Positions 35,761 to 44,982 of a DNA stretch of 64,000 nucleotides are shown here, one piece after another; position 1 is the first letter of the stretch; each line of letters begins with the position of its first letter. The notes below the pieces were generated by a model. That model did not search any database. It worked only from the letters and a program-made list of their open reading frames with translations, and had not been told where the DNA came from. The position numbers were made by a program, and so were the translations under genes. The stretch spans positions 1-64,000 of the forward strand of contig JADEWQ010000002.1 of NCBI GenBank assembly GCA_015207585.1. The letters are read 5' to 3'. Source of the stretch: Pleurocapsales cyanobacterium LEGE 06147 (GTDB taxonomy: Bacteria > Cyanobacteriota > Cyanobacteriia > Cyanobacteriales > Xenococcaceae).

Positions 35761-36066
35761 CGAGTAATGTTTGGCAAGTTTATCTTTTAGTTACAATATA
35801 GTTTAACTGATTTTGTCTATTATTATTTATCATGTTTAAATCATTTTCTTTTCATTTATTTTTCATATTATGATTATTATTTTTCAAGTTAATTTTAGAA
35901 TTAAAAACAAATTAACAGGCTATTTGTAAAGTAAAGAGATCTATTAAAACTCTCACCAAAGAGACTTCTCCACTCACCCTCTTCCAGTATCGATTCAGAC
36001 CGCGGGAACAAGTTCGAGGCGATCGAGCGCTTACAAAGGTTTAAAGCGAATATATTTGATAATGCT
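35761..36066. other. Intergenic region without recognised feature
   Basis: This AT-rich gap lies between mntP and the MFS gene. I find no gene, strong hairpin or promoter that I can defend, apart from a GCGATCG site near 36020. Confidence 0.6.
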
Positions 36067-37338
36067 TTATTTTGGAATCTCCGAGCGGAACAACGGAATC
36101 GCAGCTATGGTGGCTAACAACTGTACAATGCTGAAGATCGCTAGTGTAGGACCAAAGCCCAGACGAAGTACTTCGCCGAAGATAAAACCTCCAATACCAA
36201 ACCCAGCGAACAAGGTGAAAACTGTGAGTCCCATTCTCTGCCCTAAACTCTGAGAGCCACCCAAATCAGTCACAATCGCAGCAAATAATGGCTGGGTCAA
36301 ATCATAGCCTAGAGACAAAATAGCTATTGCTCCAATAACAACACTTAAGGGAACCTGAAAAATCATCACAGCAGTAGCAATAGCAGCAATACCGAGTCCA
36401 GGTGGAATGAGCCATTTGCGTCCCCATTTGTCTGCCGCTCGTCCGATTGCGTTGCTGAATAAAAAGCCAGGAATTCCGTAGCCCAAAATTGCCAACCCAA
36501 TTCCAAGCTCTCCTAATTCATATCGTTGAGATAAGTAAAGCCCCAGCCAGGTGTAAACTCCAGAGTGGAAGATAGCGTTCAAAAAGATATAGACATAGGT
36601 CCGCTTACCACGTCCAGTTGACAGTAAGCTATAGTACCCCACAAAAATCTCTTTCACAGATGGCATTGACGCCACATGCGGACGATCGAACAGCGCACCG
36701 TAGCGGCGTAAACGCCATAGAATGACTACTGTTGTGGAAGCTGTCAGAACAAACAACATCTGCCAACCGACAAAGGGTTCGAGAATCGCGCCGCCAGTGG
36801 AACCTAAAGCCATTCCGCCTTCCATCGCCGCAAACAGCAAGCCGATCGCGCTACCTCGCTGCTCAAAGGGAAATAAATCTCCGATCAGTGCGATCGCCAG
36901 TGGAATAGCACCGCTGGCCCCTAGCCCAGTTAAGAGTCGCCAAAAGAGGAGTTGCCAGGCAGACTGTGCAGTTGCCGTCATTGCTGTAGCCAGGATAAAA
37001 ATTATGAGTGAAGCTCGGATGGTAGACCAACGACCAAAACGGTCTGAGAGTATTCCGTAGAATAGTCCCGTTAGAGCGTAGGTAAGCATATATGCTGGAA
37101 TGACCAGACCGATCTGTTGCGCTGGAGCTTGAAAAACCTCCGAGAAGCGGGGGATGAGCGGCGCAATCATGTATCCTTGGAAAAAGATCGAGCCAGCTAC
37201 TACGGAAAGCAGCCCAAAAAATCGCTGATGCTGTTTCAATCTTTGTTTCAAGTCCGCTTCTTCTATATGCCTAGATGAGCGATCGTACATAATTTCCTTA
37301 AAGTTACAGAGCAAGTTTTTCAGTTGTGGACTTTTCAT
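36067..37338 (-). CDS. MFS transporter
   Basis: The 423-residue efflux-type permease has twelve hydrophobic segments and the family signature between helices 2 and 3 (YGILSDRFGRWSTIRAS). A related motif GRAADKWGRKWL lies mid-protein. The substrate is unknown. It diverges from a LysR regulator 184 bp away, which probably controls it. Met17 (MYDRSSRHIEE) is a possible later start. Confidence 0.9.
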   Translation of the reverse strand: MKSPQLKNLLCNFKEIMYDRSSRHIEEADLKQRLKQHQRFFGLLSVVAGSIFFQGYMIAPLIPRFSEVFQAPAQQIGLVIPAYMLTYALTGLFYGILSDRFGRWSTIRASLIIFILATAMTATAQSAWQLLFWRLLTGLGASGAIPLAIALIGDLFPFEQRGSAIGLLFAAMEGGMALGSTGGAILEPFVGWQMLFVLTASTTVVILWRLRRYGALFDRPHVASMPSVKEIFVGYYSLLSTGRGKRTYVYIFLNAIFHSGVYTWLGLYLSQRYELGELGIGLAILGYGIPGFLFSNAIGRAADKWGRKWLIPPGLGIAAIATAVMIFQVPLSVVIGAIAILSLGYDLTQPLFAAIVTDLGGSQSLGQRMGLTVFTLFAGFGIGGFIFGEVLRLGFGPTLAIFSIVQLLATIAAIPLFRSEIPK

Positions 37339-37521
37339 GCCCTCACATTGGCAGCACGCATTACACTTTGCTGCCAGGCAAAGCGAGTCGAAGCTAGCGC
37401 TTCCTTCAAATTTTTCTAATTGAAAATCTATTTCTGCTGAGCAGGCTGTTTTGTCGGCTGCCGTGAGTTCTTAATCTTTAAGATATGGTTTAAGCGCTAT
37501 ATTGTCTAATTAAGAATTGGC

Positions 37522-38454
37522 ATGAGCATCATCACTGCCATGAATTACGAACGAATCGATCTCAATCTTCTAGTGGTCTTTGATGCGATCATGACGGAAT
37601 TGTCTGTCACGCGGGCAGCAGAGCAACTATGCATGACTCAATCAGCGGTGAGCAATGCTCTAAAGCGGATGCGTCGAATTCTCAATGATGAACTGTTCAT
37701 TAAAGTTCCTAGCGGGGTCAACCCCACGCCAAAAGCAGTTGAAATTTGGCCTTCTATTCATGATGCCTTAGCTCAAATTCGGCAAACTCTTCAGCCGTTT
37801 TCATTTGAGCCAGCTCTATCCAAACTTACATTTACATTTGTCGTGACTGACTACATTGCCACTTCCACCGTATCGCTCATCCTGCCGATTATGCTGAGGC
37901 GCTTGGAGCGGTCAGCACCTAATCTTAATCTCCGATTTTTTCCCACTACGAACGCGAATGCTTCAGTTCTATTAGAGCGAGGAGAAGCAGATATGGCGCT
38001 TGGTGTGTTTCCGAATCCTGGAACCCGATTTAGAACCTATACCTTAGTGACAGAAGAGTATGAGTGTGTGATGCGGTCTGACCATCCCTTAGCTAGTTCA
38101 AAGCTAACGCTCAAAAAATTTGTTGGAGCAAAACATCTGCTGGTCAGCATGACGGGAGAACCAATCGACTTTGTAGACCAACTGTTAGAAGAAAAAGGAC
38201 TGAAGCGACGAATCGCTCTAAGGATTGCTCAATTTGCATTAGCACCTGTTTGCATTATAAATTCCGATCTGATTGGCACACTTACATCTCGAATTGTTCG
38301 CAATTCTGAACTGAAGGACAAACTACATGTGACACTGCTGCCACTTGAGGTGGAGCCAAAGCCTATCAGAGTGATGTGGCATGAACGCAATCAGCAAAAT
38401 CCTGCCCATAACTGGTTGCGCTCACTGCTGATTGAGGTATGTGAAAGTGTTTAA
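37522..38454 (+). CDS. LysR-family transcriptional regulator
   Basis: The 310-residue regulator has an N-terminal winged helix (LSVTRAAEQLCMTQSAVSNA LKRMR region, residues about 25-50) and a substrate-binding domain of NodD/NahR-like type. The sequence MNYERIDLNLLVVFDAIM suggests that Met7 at 37540 may be the real start. It is divergent from the MFS gene, the usual layout for a LysR protein and its target. Confidence 0.93.
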   Translation: MSIITAMNYERIDLNLLVVFDAIMTELSVTRAAEQLCMTQSAVSNALKRMRRILNDELFIKVPSGVNPTPKAVEIWPSIHDALAQIRQTLQPFSFEPALSKLTFTFVVTDYIATSTVSLILPIMLRRLERSAPNLNLRFFPTTNANASVLLERGEADMALGVFPNPGTRFRTYTLVTEEYECVMRSDHPLASSKLTLKKFVGAKHLLVSMTGEPIDFVDQLLEEKGLKRRIALRIAQFALAPVCIINSDLIGTLTSRIVRNSELKDKLHVTLLPLEVEPKPIRVMWHERNQQNPAHNWLRSLLIEVCESV

Positions 38455-38650
38455 AAGCATGGGCTGTTGCCTCTTGTCTTGCTGATATCTAATCTATCCG
38501 TCTATTGCTATATTTCCTATCCCAGATGTTGCATAATTCGGGTATGAATTAGTTAGCATTGGAACTGACACGGAGACACGAGGAGGAATGCTATCGCCGC
38601 GTCTCCCAAAACCGCGTCCGCAAAAATCATATCTTAATTCAGCAAAGCTC

Positions 38651-39934
38651 CTATCCCACTACCGATAATCCTTCCACAATTAGTGATGGAGTATAGCAAG
38701 AACCATTCCAAAGACAGTCATTACCCAAAGCAACTACCTGTTTTAGCACGGTGTAAACATTTCCTGCAATCATTGTATCTTTAACTCTACCTACTACCCG
38801 ACCGTTTTCCACCTGATAGCCTAAGTCTACGTTAATCGAAAAATCACCAGAAAGATCTGCACCGCCGCCTAAGATTTGGTCTACAATTACCCCTTTATCT
38901 AACTGATGAATTAAATCTTCTAAGGAACCGCGATCCGGTTCGACAATTAAGTTAACTAGAGAAGGAGTAGGATAGCTTCCCAAACCAGGACGAAAACCGT
39001 TACCAGTAGTACCAGTACCTAATTCTCTCCCGATGGTGCGATCGCAATAAAAATTTTCTAGCCTTCCTTGGGTAATTAAAGCTAGGGATTGAGTTAAGGT
39101 ACCTTCATCATCAAAAGGACAACTATATGGTTCTTTATCTGGTTGTTGGGAGAGAGTCAATAGTTCGCAAACAACCAATTCTCCTTTTTTCTCACTCCAA
39201 GGAGAAGAACCTTCTAACACTCGCTTACCGTTTAAAGCAGCCGAAACTGTTCCCCATAGCATTGTAACGGCATTAGCCGTAAACAGAACCGGAACTTTAC
39301 CCGTCAGTGGTGCCGTATTGGTTTTTGCCCAATCAAGACGTTGCAAAATCTGTTTGACGATAAGGTCGGGATTTAGTTTGTCCCTACTATATTCTCCATC
39401 GTAAATCCCTAAAAAATCTTCTCCTCGCACCAATTCCACGCCGAGATAGTAGCTGAGAGAGGTATCGGTGTATTGACAATCAAGTCCCTGGGAATTAACT
39501 AGAGTAGTAGTTTCCTCTTCGCATTCAAACTCTGCCGAACAAACTACTTCAGGATGGGCTTCGCGCAACTGAGCGATCGCTTTTTTACCCATTTCAATTA
39601 AAGTTTCTACAGGCAGAGTTTGACCGACATTAGGACGAATATCTATCCGCGCTTCTGTTAGTTCGACCGTTTCTGGTAGATTTAATTGGGAGAGGGCAAC
39701 TGCTTTGTCTACCAAAACTTCTGGGTCAAATTGTCCATAAGCTACTGCCAATCCAGGGCAACCGTCGCGCCACAATCTTAAAGCCGTTCCCTCTGATTGA
39801 GAACTTTCTAGCTGCTTGAGACGATTTCCTTCAAAAAAGACGGGATGAGAGAGCGATCGCGCCTGATAAACTTCTGCCTCAGTTGCACCTTTGTTTTTGG
39901 CAATTTTTAATAGTTGTTCTAGCTCTCTTTTCAT
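38651..39934 (-). CDS. PmbA/TldE-type metalloprotease subunit
   Basis: The 427-residue TldD/PmbA family member shows the PmbA-like end (GDFSINVDLGYQVENGRVVG, then VKDTMIAGNVY). It lacks the HExxxH zinc motif of TldD, so it should be the non-catalytic partner (TldE). In other bacteria this pair trims peptides such as microcin leaders. The partner tldD is not in the window. The ATG at 39934 is preferred to a TTG six bases earlier. Confidence 0.88.
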   Translation of the reverse strand: MKRELEQLLKIAKNKGATEAEVYQARSLSHPVFFEGNRLKQLESSQSEGTALRLWRDGCPGLAVAYGQFDPEVLVDKAVALSQLNLPETVELTEARIDIRPNVGQTLPVETLIEMGKKAIAQLREAHPEVVCSAEFECEEETTTLVNSQGLDCQYTDTSLSYYLGVELVRGEDFLGIYDGEYSRDKLNPDLIVKQILQRLDWAKTNTAPLTGKVPVLFTANAVTMLWGTVSAALNGKRVLEGSSPWSEKKGELVVCELLTLSQQPDKEPYSCPFDDEGTLTQSLALITQGRLENFYCDRTIGRELGTGTTGNGFRPGLGSYPTPSLVNLIVEPDRGSLEDLIHQLDKGVIVDQILGGGADLSGDFSINVDLGYQVENGRVVGRVKDTMIAGNVYTVLKQVVALGNDCLWNGSCYTPSLIVEGLSVVG

Positions 39935-40104
39935 ATGCAATCCGTTTAATTAGTAGTAATAAAAAAATCTCCGCGTCTTCTGATGAGGGGGAGACTCGGA
40001 GAAGGATTTATTCCCCGCGTCGCCGTGTCCCCCTGTCTCCCTGTCCAATACCCCGCGTCAACCTTATTGATAACTATTCAAGCGGACTCGATCTCATTTC
40101 CCTC

Positions 40105-40974
40105 TCACTTCTTTAACAGCCAAAATCCAGCAAAAGACTCGGATTCGGGAGATGATTGTACGGCAAGAAAATGTACTCCCCGAGCCTTCTGTTTCGCCGC
40201 CTCAAATTCTTTAGCTTCGTCAACGGTTTGCGGGTTAGTCAAGTTAATTAAAATCCAGCTATCGCTAACTCCTGTCTGTAAAACCAGTTGAGAGCGCACA
40301 CCGGCTTCTAACTGTAACCCACATATTTCTAAACCCGACATCCAAGCAGCAAAAGGAGTAGCGCGAGGTGAAAAAATAATTAGCCCCGGAATTTTGGTTT
40401 CTGGCGCGAGTTCAACTATAGAAAGGGGAAATGCTTCGCCAAAACTTATATCCCATTCATTCATTTCTGTCAAAGCTGCCGCTTCCAAACTAACAAATGC
40501 CCATCTATCTCCCTTGTCTCCCCTAACAGCATCCGGTAAAGGAATGGGATTCAATACCGGATATTGTACCGTGGCAGAACCGTCTGCTTGGGAGTCATAT
40601 CCGGGTTCGTTAGGATATACTTCTTTCATTCTCTCTTCCAGCCATCGCTCTAGGAAGTAGGTGCGGCAACTGGGGGCGGCAACAATACCTGCATCCTCAC
40701 AGGCTTTTGTAATCATATTATTCATCTGACGGCGAAAGAAGCGGATTTTTTGCGGCGGTGCTGGTGCTTCGCTCATAGCTTTTTCAATCGCTTCTCGCAA
40801 CCAAATTGAATTAACTGTTTTGCTCGAACAGTATTGAGCGTATTTAAATAGAGATTCGGGCATTTGCTCGACATCGGTAGGACTCTCACAAATTAGTACT
40901 TCCCACAGTTTTTTGTTATTTTCATCTAAAATTGGACGGGAATAAAAATCGAGTTCCCAAATCGTTTTACTCAT
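40105..40974 (-). CDS. Tab2 family RNA-binding protein
   Basis: The 289-residue protein starts MSKTIWELDFYSRP, the hallmark N-terminus of Tab2/Atab2. In plants and algae this family is needed for translation of photosystem I mRNA. Other conserved parts are KIRFFRRQMNNMI and LPDAVRGDKGDRWAFVSL. The ATG at 40974 is used; a GTG at 40992 would add six residues. It is followed by the PmbA gene on the same strand, with 170 bp of repeat-like DNA between. Confidence 0.9.
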   Translation of the reverse strand: MSKTIWELDFYSRPILDENNKKLWEVLICESPTDVEQMPESLFKYAQYCSSKTVNSIWLREAIEKAMSEAPAPPQKIRFFRRQMNNMITKACEDAGIVAAPSCRTYFLERWLEERMKEVYPNEPGYDSQADGSATVQYPVLNPIPLPDAVRGDKGDRWAFVSLEAAALTEMNEWDISFGEAFPLSIVELAPETKIPGLIIFSPRATPFAAWMSGLEICGLQLEAGVRSQLVLQTGVSDSWILINLTNPQTVDEAKEFEAAKQKARGVHFLAVQSSPESESFAGFWLLKK

Positions 40975-41599
40975 AGCAGCTACATTAGTCACCAGTCATT
41001 AATTATCAGTGTACAGAGATCGGCGTCCTATCCGTACATCGAGGATGATAACAAAAAGGGCGATCGCCAATTACCTAAAAATCGCTATATAAATGGCTAC
41101 GATAGCTATACTTTTCGTTTTCAACTTGACTTTATCTAACGATATAACCCAAAAACAATGTAGGAGCTATCTTAGAGTCGGAGCATTTTTAGTAGTCGGT
41201 ACATTAAGGCATTGAAAAAATTGAAAGGCAAAAATACCGATAAGCACCTGAAAGTTTTACCAAAGCCATCAAACTTAATCCTAAATATGTGGATACTTAA
41301 TTTTTAAAAAAGTTGCATTTTATAAATCGAGAAAATATCAAAGCGCGTCGCAGATTATACTTAAATTTTTTAATAGGTAAAGGGAGCAAGATAGGGGACT
41401 GTGAGGCGAATCGAATTCAGTACCGGGCTTTCAGGAACCGCGGAATGCAGTCACGGTCCCTCGGCTTGTACGCCCCGTGATTTTTACGTTCCTTTTCTCT
41501 ATTAGTCGTTTGCCCAAATTTTTCATTTGAAATCTAGTCCGTAGAACGGATGTTAGTGAAAATGCCAACTAAGCTTTTTTATCCGCTTGGGGCAACTTC
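40975..41599. other. Intergenic region with a TPR relic
   Basis: No complete gene is present. The short open stretch 41256-41300 encodes FTKAIKLNPKYVDT and a stop, which is a TPR motif fragment. A GC-rich repeat-like stretch follows at 41400-41480 (GGTCCCTCGGCTTGTACGCC). Confidence 0.5.
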
Positions 41600-42007
41600 C
41601 TATTTTTCAATAAAGTTAAGAGCAACGCCATTCATACAGTAACGTCGACCAGTGGGGCGGGGTCCATCATTGAAAACGTGACCGAGATGTCCGCCGCAGC
41701 GACTGCAATGCACTTCTGTTCTGGTCATGAACAAAGAACGGTCTACCGACGTGCCAACTGCATTTTCAATGGGAGCATTAAAACTCGGCCATCCCGTTCC
41801 ACTATTAAATTTAGTTTCCGAAGTAAATAAGGGCTGACCGCAGCCAGCACATACATAGATACCCTTTGCATATTGTTTATCTAGAGGGCTGGTACCGGCT
41901 CTTTCGGTTCCGTGCTTGCGCAATACACGAAATTGTTCTGGTGTTAAACTTTCCCGCCACTCTTGTTCGGTTTTTTGAATTTCAAAGTTTTCGTTGGTAG
42001 TTGTCAT
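41600..42007 (-). CDS. msrB: Methionine (R)-sulfoxide reductase B
   Basis: The 135-residue enzyme repairs R-methionine sulfoxide in proteins. The zinc site CxxC pairs are in YVCAGCGQPL and VHCSRCGGHLGH. FNSGTGWPSF and the catalytic Cys in RRYCMNGVAL are intact. A ribosome site (GGAG) fits the ATG at 42007 better than the TTG at 42016. It has its own transcription unit. Confidence 0.96.
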   Translation of the reverse strand: MTTTNENFEIQKTEQEWRESLTPEQFRVLRKHGTERAGTSPLDKQYAKGIYVCAGCGQPLFTSETKFNSGTGWPSFNAPIENAVGTSVDRSLFMTRTEVHCSRCGGHLGHVFNDGPRPTGRRYCMNGVALNFIEK

Positions 42008-42126
42008 AAATTTCAATCTCCACGCTCGATTTTAATTAATTTAAATTAATATCTATTAATCATTGTTAATAAAAAAATAGGGAAAAACAAGGATAGAACT
42101 TTTCGTGATAACCGATAGTAGGGGAC

Positions 42127-42170
42127 GGGGCGTACGAGCATTTGAGGAAACCTCAAATGACAACCCCTCC
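42127..42170. repeat. Hairpin element with constant flanks, copy A
   Basis: GGGGCGTACGAG (42127-42138) is followed by a perfect 9-3-9 hairpin CATTTGAGG-AAA-CCTCAAATG (42139-42159), then ACAACCCCTCC. The copy at 52245 has the same flanks and the same 21-nt hairpin geometry but different hairpin bases. Confidence 0.8.
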
Positions 42171-42301
42171 GATTGGCTCTCACCGTCCGCCCTGACGCTC
42201 CGCGTAGTGAGGCGAGGGCGGGGTCAGCCCCTTACGAAGTCTAGCGGTGCACGCCCCTACAAAGTTCAAAATTTCCTATCTCCTGTTCCCTCTTACCGCT
42301 C

Positions 42302-43762
42302 TTAATTCAACTTGGGCTGTTGCTCGTGCCACTCTGTCGCCTGTTCGTAAGCATAAGCTACGCGAAACAACACATCTTCTCGCAATACATTTCCAATCAA
42401 TTGCATGCCAATTGGTAAACCTTCCTCATCAAAACCACAAGGAATGCTCATTCCGGGTAAACCAGCAAGATTAACAGGAATAGTCATTAAATCCAGAAGA
42501 TACATACTTAGAGGATCGGCTGTTTTATCTCCAGCTTTGAAAGCAGTAATAGGAGAAGTAGGGCAAACTAAAACATCTACTTGCTCAAAAGCTTTTTCAA
42601 AATCTTGTTTGATCAGGGTACGCACTTTTTGTGCTTTGAGATAGTAAGCATCGTAATATCCAGCCGAAAGCGCATATGTACCCAACATAATCCGCCGTTT
42701 CACCTCGGCCCCAAAACCAGCAGCGCGAGTTTTGGTATACATCTCTAGGAGATTGTCCGCTTCTTGACGCAAACCATATTTAACTGCATCGTAGCGGGCG
42801 AGATTAGCAGAGGCTTCGGAAGGAGCAATGATATAATAAGCGGGTAATCCGTAGCGGAAACGAGGACAGAAAATTTCTTGAACTTCTGCGCCTAACTCTT
42901 CCAATTGTGCGATCGCTTTTTTTACTGCCTCTGCTACTGTTGGGTTTAAACCTTCTCCGAAAGTTTCTTTAATTATTCCTACCTTTAATCCGCCTTTCTT
43001 AAAGTCTGGCTTGAGGAATTGGGTATAGTCGGGAATTTCTACCTTAAGACTAGTAGCATCATAGGGATCGTGTCCGGCAATCGCGCCTAACAAAATCGCC
43101 GCATCTTCCACACTTCGTGCAAATGGTCCAATTTGATCTAACGAAGAACCAAAAGCTACCAAACCAAAACGAGATACTAAACCATAAGTTGGCTTCATTC
43201 CTACCACGCCACATAGAGAAGCTGGTTGACGAATCGAACCCCCCGTATCCGAACCCAAAGCAACTACACATTCTTTGGCAGCCACTGCAGCTGCAGAACC
43301 GCCAGAAGAACCTCCAGGAACTCTTTCCAAATCCCACGGATTAGCAGTGACTTGAAAACCGGAATTTTCTGTCGAACTGCCCATAGCGAATTCATCTAGA
43401 TTGGTTTTGCCCACCATTACCGCCCCAGCATCTTTTAATTTCTGGGTAACGGTCGATTCGTACGGAGGGACAAAATTTCCTAAAATGCGAGAAGCACAAG
43501 TAGTCTTAATCCCTTTAGTACACATATTATCTTTAATAGCGATCGGGATTCCTTCTAGCAGTCCAATTGCTTCTTTAGCGGCAATTTTGGCATCTACTTG
43601 CTTGGCTGTCTCTAAAGCTACATCGGGGGTAACAGCCAAAAAGGCGCGCACTTTTGGTTCTAAAGCTTCAATGCGTTCCAGAGTTTCTGTTGCTATTTCT
43701 GTAGCAGAACGCTCTTTACTAACTAATTGTTTATGTAACTCCCGTATAGATGCCATATCCAT
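42302..43762 (-). CDS. gatA: Glu-tRNA(Gln)/Asp-tRNA(Asn) amidotransferase subunit A
   Basis: The 486-residue amidase releases ammonia from glutamine for GatB to convert Glu-tRNA(Gln) to Gln-tRNA(Gln). The Ser-cisSer-Lys triad region is seen: [10 protein letters not shown] (Lys), [16 protein letters not shown] (Ser-rich loop) and [12 protein letters not shown]. Length is normal. The start is [10 protein letters not shown] at 43762; Met3 is an alternative. No gatB or gatC is nearby, as is usual in cyanobacteria. Confidence 0.97.
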   Translation of the reverse strand: MDMASIRELHKQLVSKERSATEIATETLERIEALEPKVRAFLAVTPDVALETAKQVDAKIAAKEAIGLLEGIPIAIKDNMCTKGIKTTCASRILGNFVPPYESTVTQKLKDAGAVMVGKTNLDEFAMGSSTENSGFQVTANPWDLERVPGGSSGGSAAAVAAKECVVALGSDTGGSIRQPASLCGVVGMKPTYGLVSRFGLVAFGSSLDQIGPFARSVEDAAILLGAIAGHDPYDATSLKVEIPDYTQFLKPDFKKGGLKVGIIKETFGEGLNPTVAEAVKKAIAQLEELGAEVQEIFCPRFRYGLPAYYIIAPSEASANLARYDAVKYGLRQEADNLLEMYTKTRAAGFGAEVKRRIMLGTYALSAGYYDAYYLKAQKVRTLIKQDFEKAFEQVDVLVCPTSPITAFKAGDKTADPLSMYLLDLMTIPVNLAGLPGMSIPCGFDEEGLPIGMQLIGNVLREDVLFRVAYAYEQATEWHEQQPKLN

Positions 43763-44016
43763 AACTCAGCTTTTGTCATGAGTACCAGTATAAGAGGTTA
43801 TGGTTACAGAGTTGGGTAATAAAATATCTCAAGAGGAAGTTGTGGTTTTTAACATATTATCTCGTAATACCAATTACTCGCTTGCTCGGGCGATCGCTCT
43901 TTTCTGCTCAGAGTCATACCAATTTCTCTATTTCTTCTCGATTGATTCCTATTTTGGAGTCTAACAGAGCCAATTTGTCAGTAATTAAGCAATAGATTAG
44001 GTAAGGAGAAAAAACA
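43763..44016. other. Intergenic region without recognised feature
   Basis: This stretch is AT-rich with one HIP1 site near 43890 and a strong ribosome site (AAGGAG) at its end. No gene is supported. Confidence 0.5.
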
Positions 44017-44103
44017 ATGAATGCTGCACGAGTAGCACTTGAGATTCGTGACCGATTGAAGATAGACGATGCTGGCTGTATATTGCCTCGGTGCGGGCAT
44101 TGA
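44017..44103 (+). CDS. Short 28-residue open frame with strong ribosome site
   Basis: A strong AAGGAG site precedes an ATG whose frame encodes MNAARVALEIRDRLKIDDAG, then CILPRCGH and a stop. It lies 100 bp before the truncated flavoprotein gene. It may be a real small gene or the 5' remnant of a longer one. I do not recognise it. Confidence 0.35.
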   Translation: MNAARVALEIRDRLKIDDAGCILPRCGH

Positions 44104-44203
44104 CTTGGCTAGCAGCGAAGAGTTATATCGATAATGTTTGGTTTACGGGTCAGACAAGTATTTTGAGTTCTTCCCCTAATCATTCACGCCAAAAGAAGAA
44201 ATC

Positions 44204-44941
44204 ATGGCACGTTCATTCTTGTGTCGCAAATTTATTCGCCTGCTGCAAGCGGCTCATTTACAATCGCCTACAACTGAAATCACTACTCTATCATCTTCCA
44301 GAAAATCGGGCTGGTCGCGCCGACGATTCCTGAGATTCTCAGCCCTAGCCGGAGGAGCCACCATTGCTACCACTGCCATTTCTGAACTTTCCCGCCTGCA
44401 AACAGCCTGGGGGTATGGTGAACCAAAAGTAGCGATCGTCGGTGGAGGGATTGCCGGACTGAATGCCGCCTACCAACTGAAAAAGCTGGGTTTAACTGCC
44501 ACCGTCTACGAAGCAAAATCCTATGTCGGGGGACGAATTCAGTCTCAAACGGTTGTCAGCGATAACTTAGTAAATGATTTGGGCGGTAGTTTTGTCAATA
44601 CGGATCGCGAAGATATCTTGGTACTGGTGGAAGAATTTGGGCTAGAATTGTTCGATCGCGTTGCCGATGCTGACCGCATTGCTTTTCCCGAAACTGCCTA
44701 CTACTTCGACGGCAGAGCCATCCCCGAAGCTGAACTACTCGATTTGCTGCGTCCCCTTGCCGACCAACTGGCGATCGATGCCACTTTACTTGACGAAGAC
44801 TTTGATACCTATGCCTCGCAATTCGATCGACTTTCCGTTGCCGATTACCTAAATCAACATAGTGACAAAATTTCGGCTTCAGTGATCAGTTATCAGTTGA
44901 AAGTAAACGAGCGAGCGAGTCGCTCTGCTCATCTGTTTTAA
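44204..44941 (+). pseudogene. Truncated Tat-exported flavin amine oxidase
   Basis: The 245-residue product has a twin-arginine signal (SRRRFLRFSALAGG, residues about 37-50), then an FAD-binding Rossmann fold (KVAIVGGGIAGLNAAYQLKK). Amine-oxidase-like sequence follows (YEAKSYVGGRIQSQT, LGGSFVNTDRE). Family members have 450-550 residues. Here homology stops near residue 225 at DKIS, and the tail comes from a repeat-like GTGATCAGTTATCAGTTG junction. It is probably a 3'-deleted gene. Confidence 0.8.
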
Positions 44942-44982
44942 ACAGTCTTCAGTAATTTTAACTCTAATCAACAATTTTTGCT

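Noticed and set aside
35761-36066. A manganese (yybP-ykoY) riboswitch before mntP
   Set aside because: No recognisable paired loops or conserved bases are seen in the 300 bp upstream.
41256-41300. A small gene with a TPR motif
   Set aside because: Only one partial motif remains, without start codon or ribosome site; treated as a relic.
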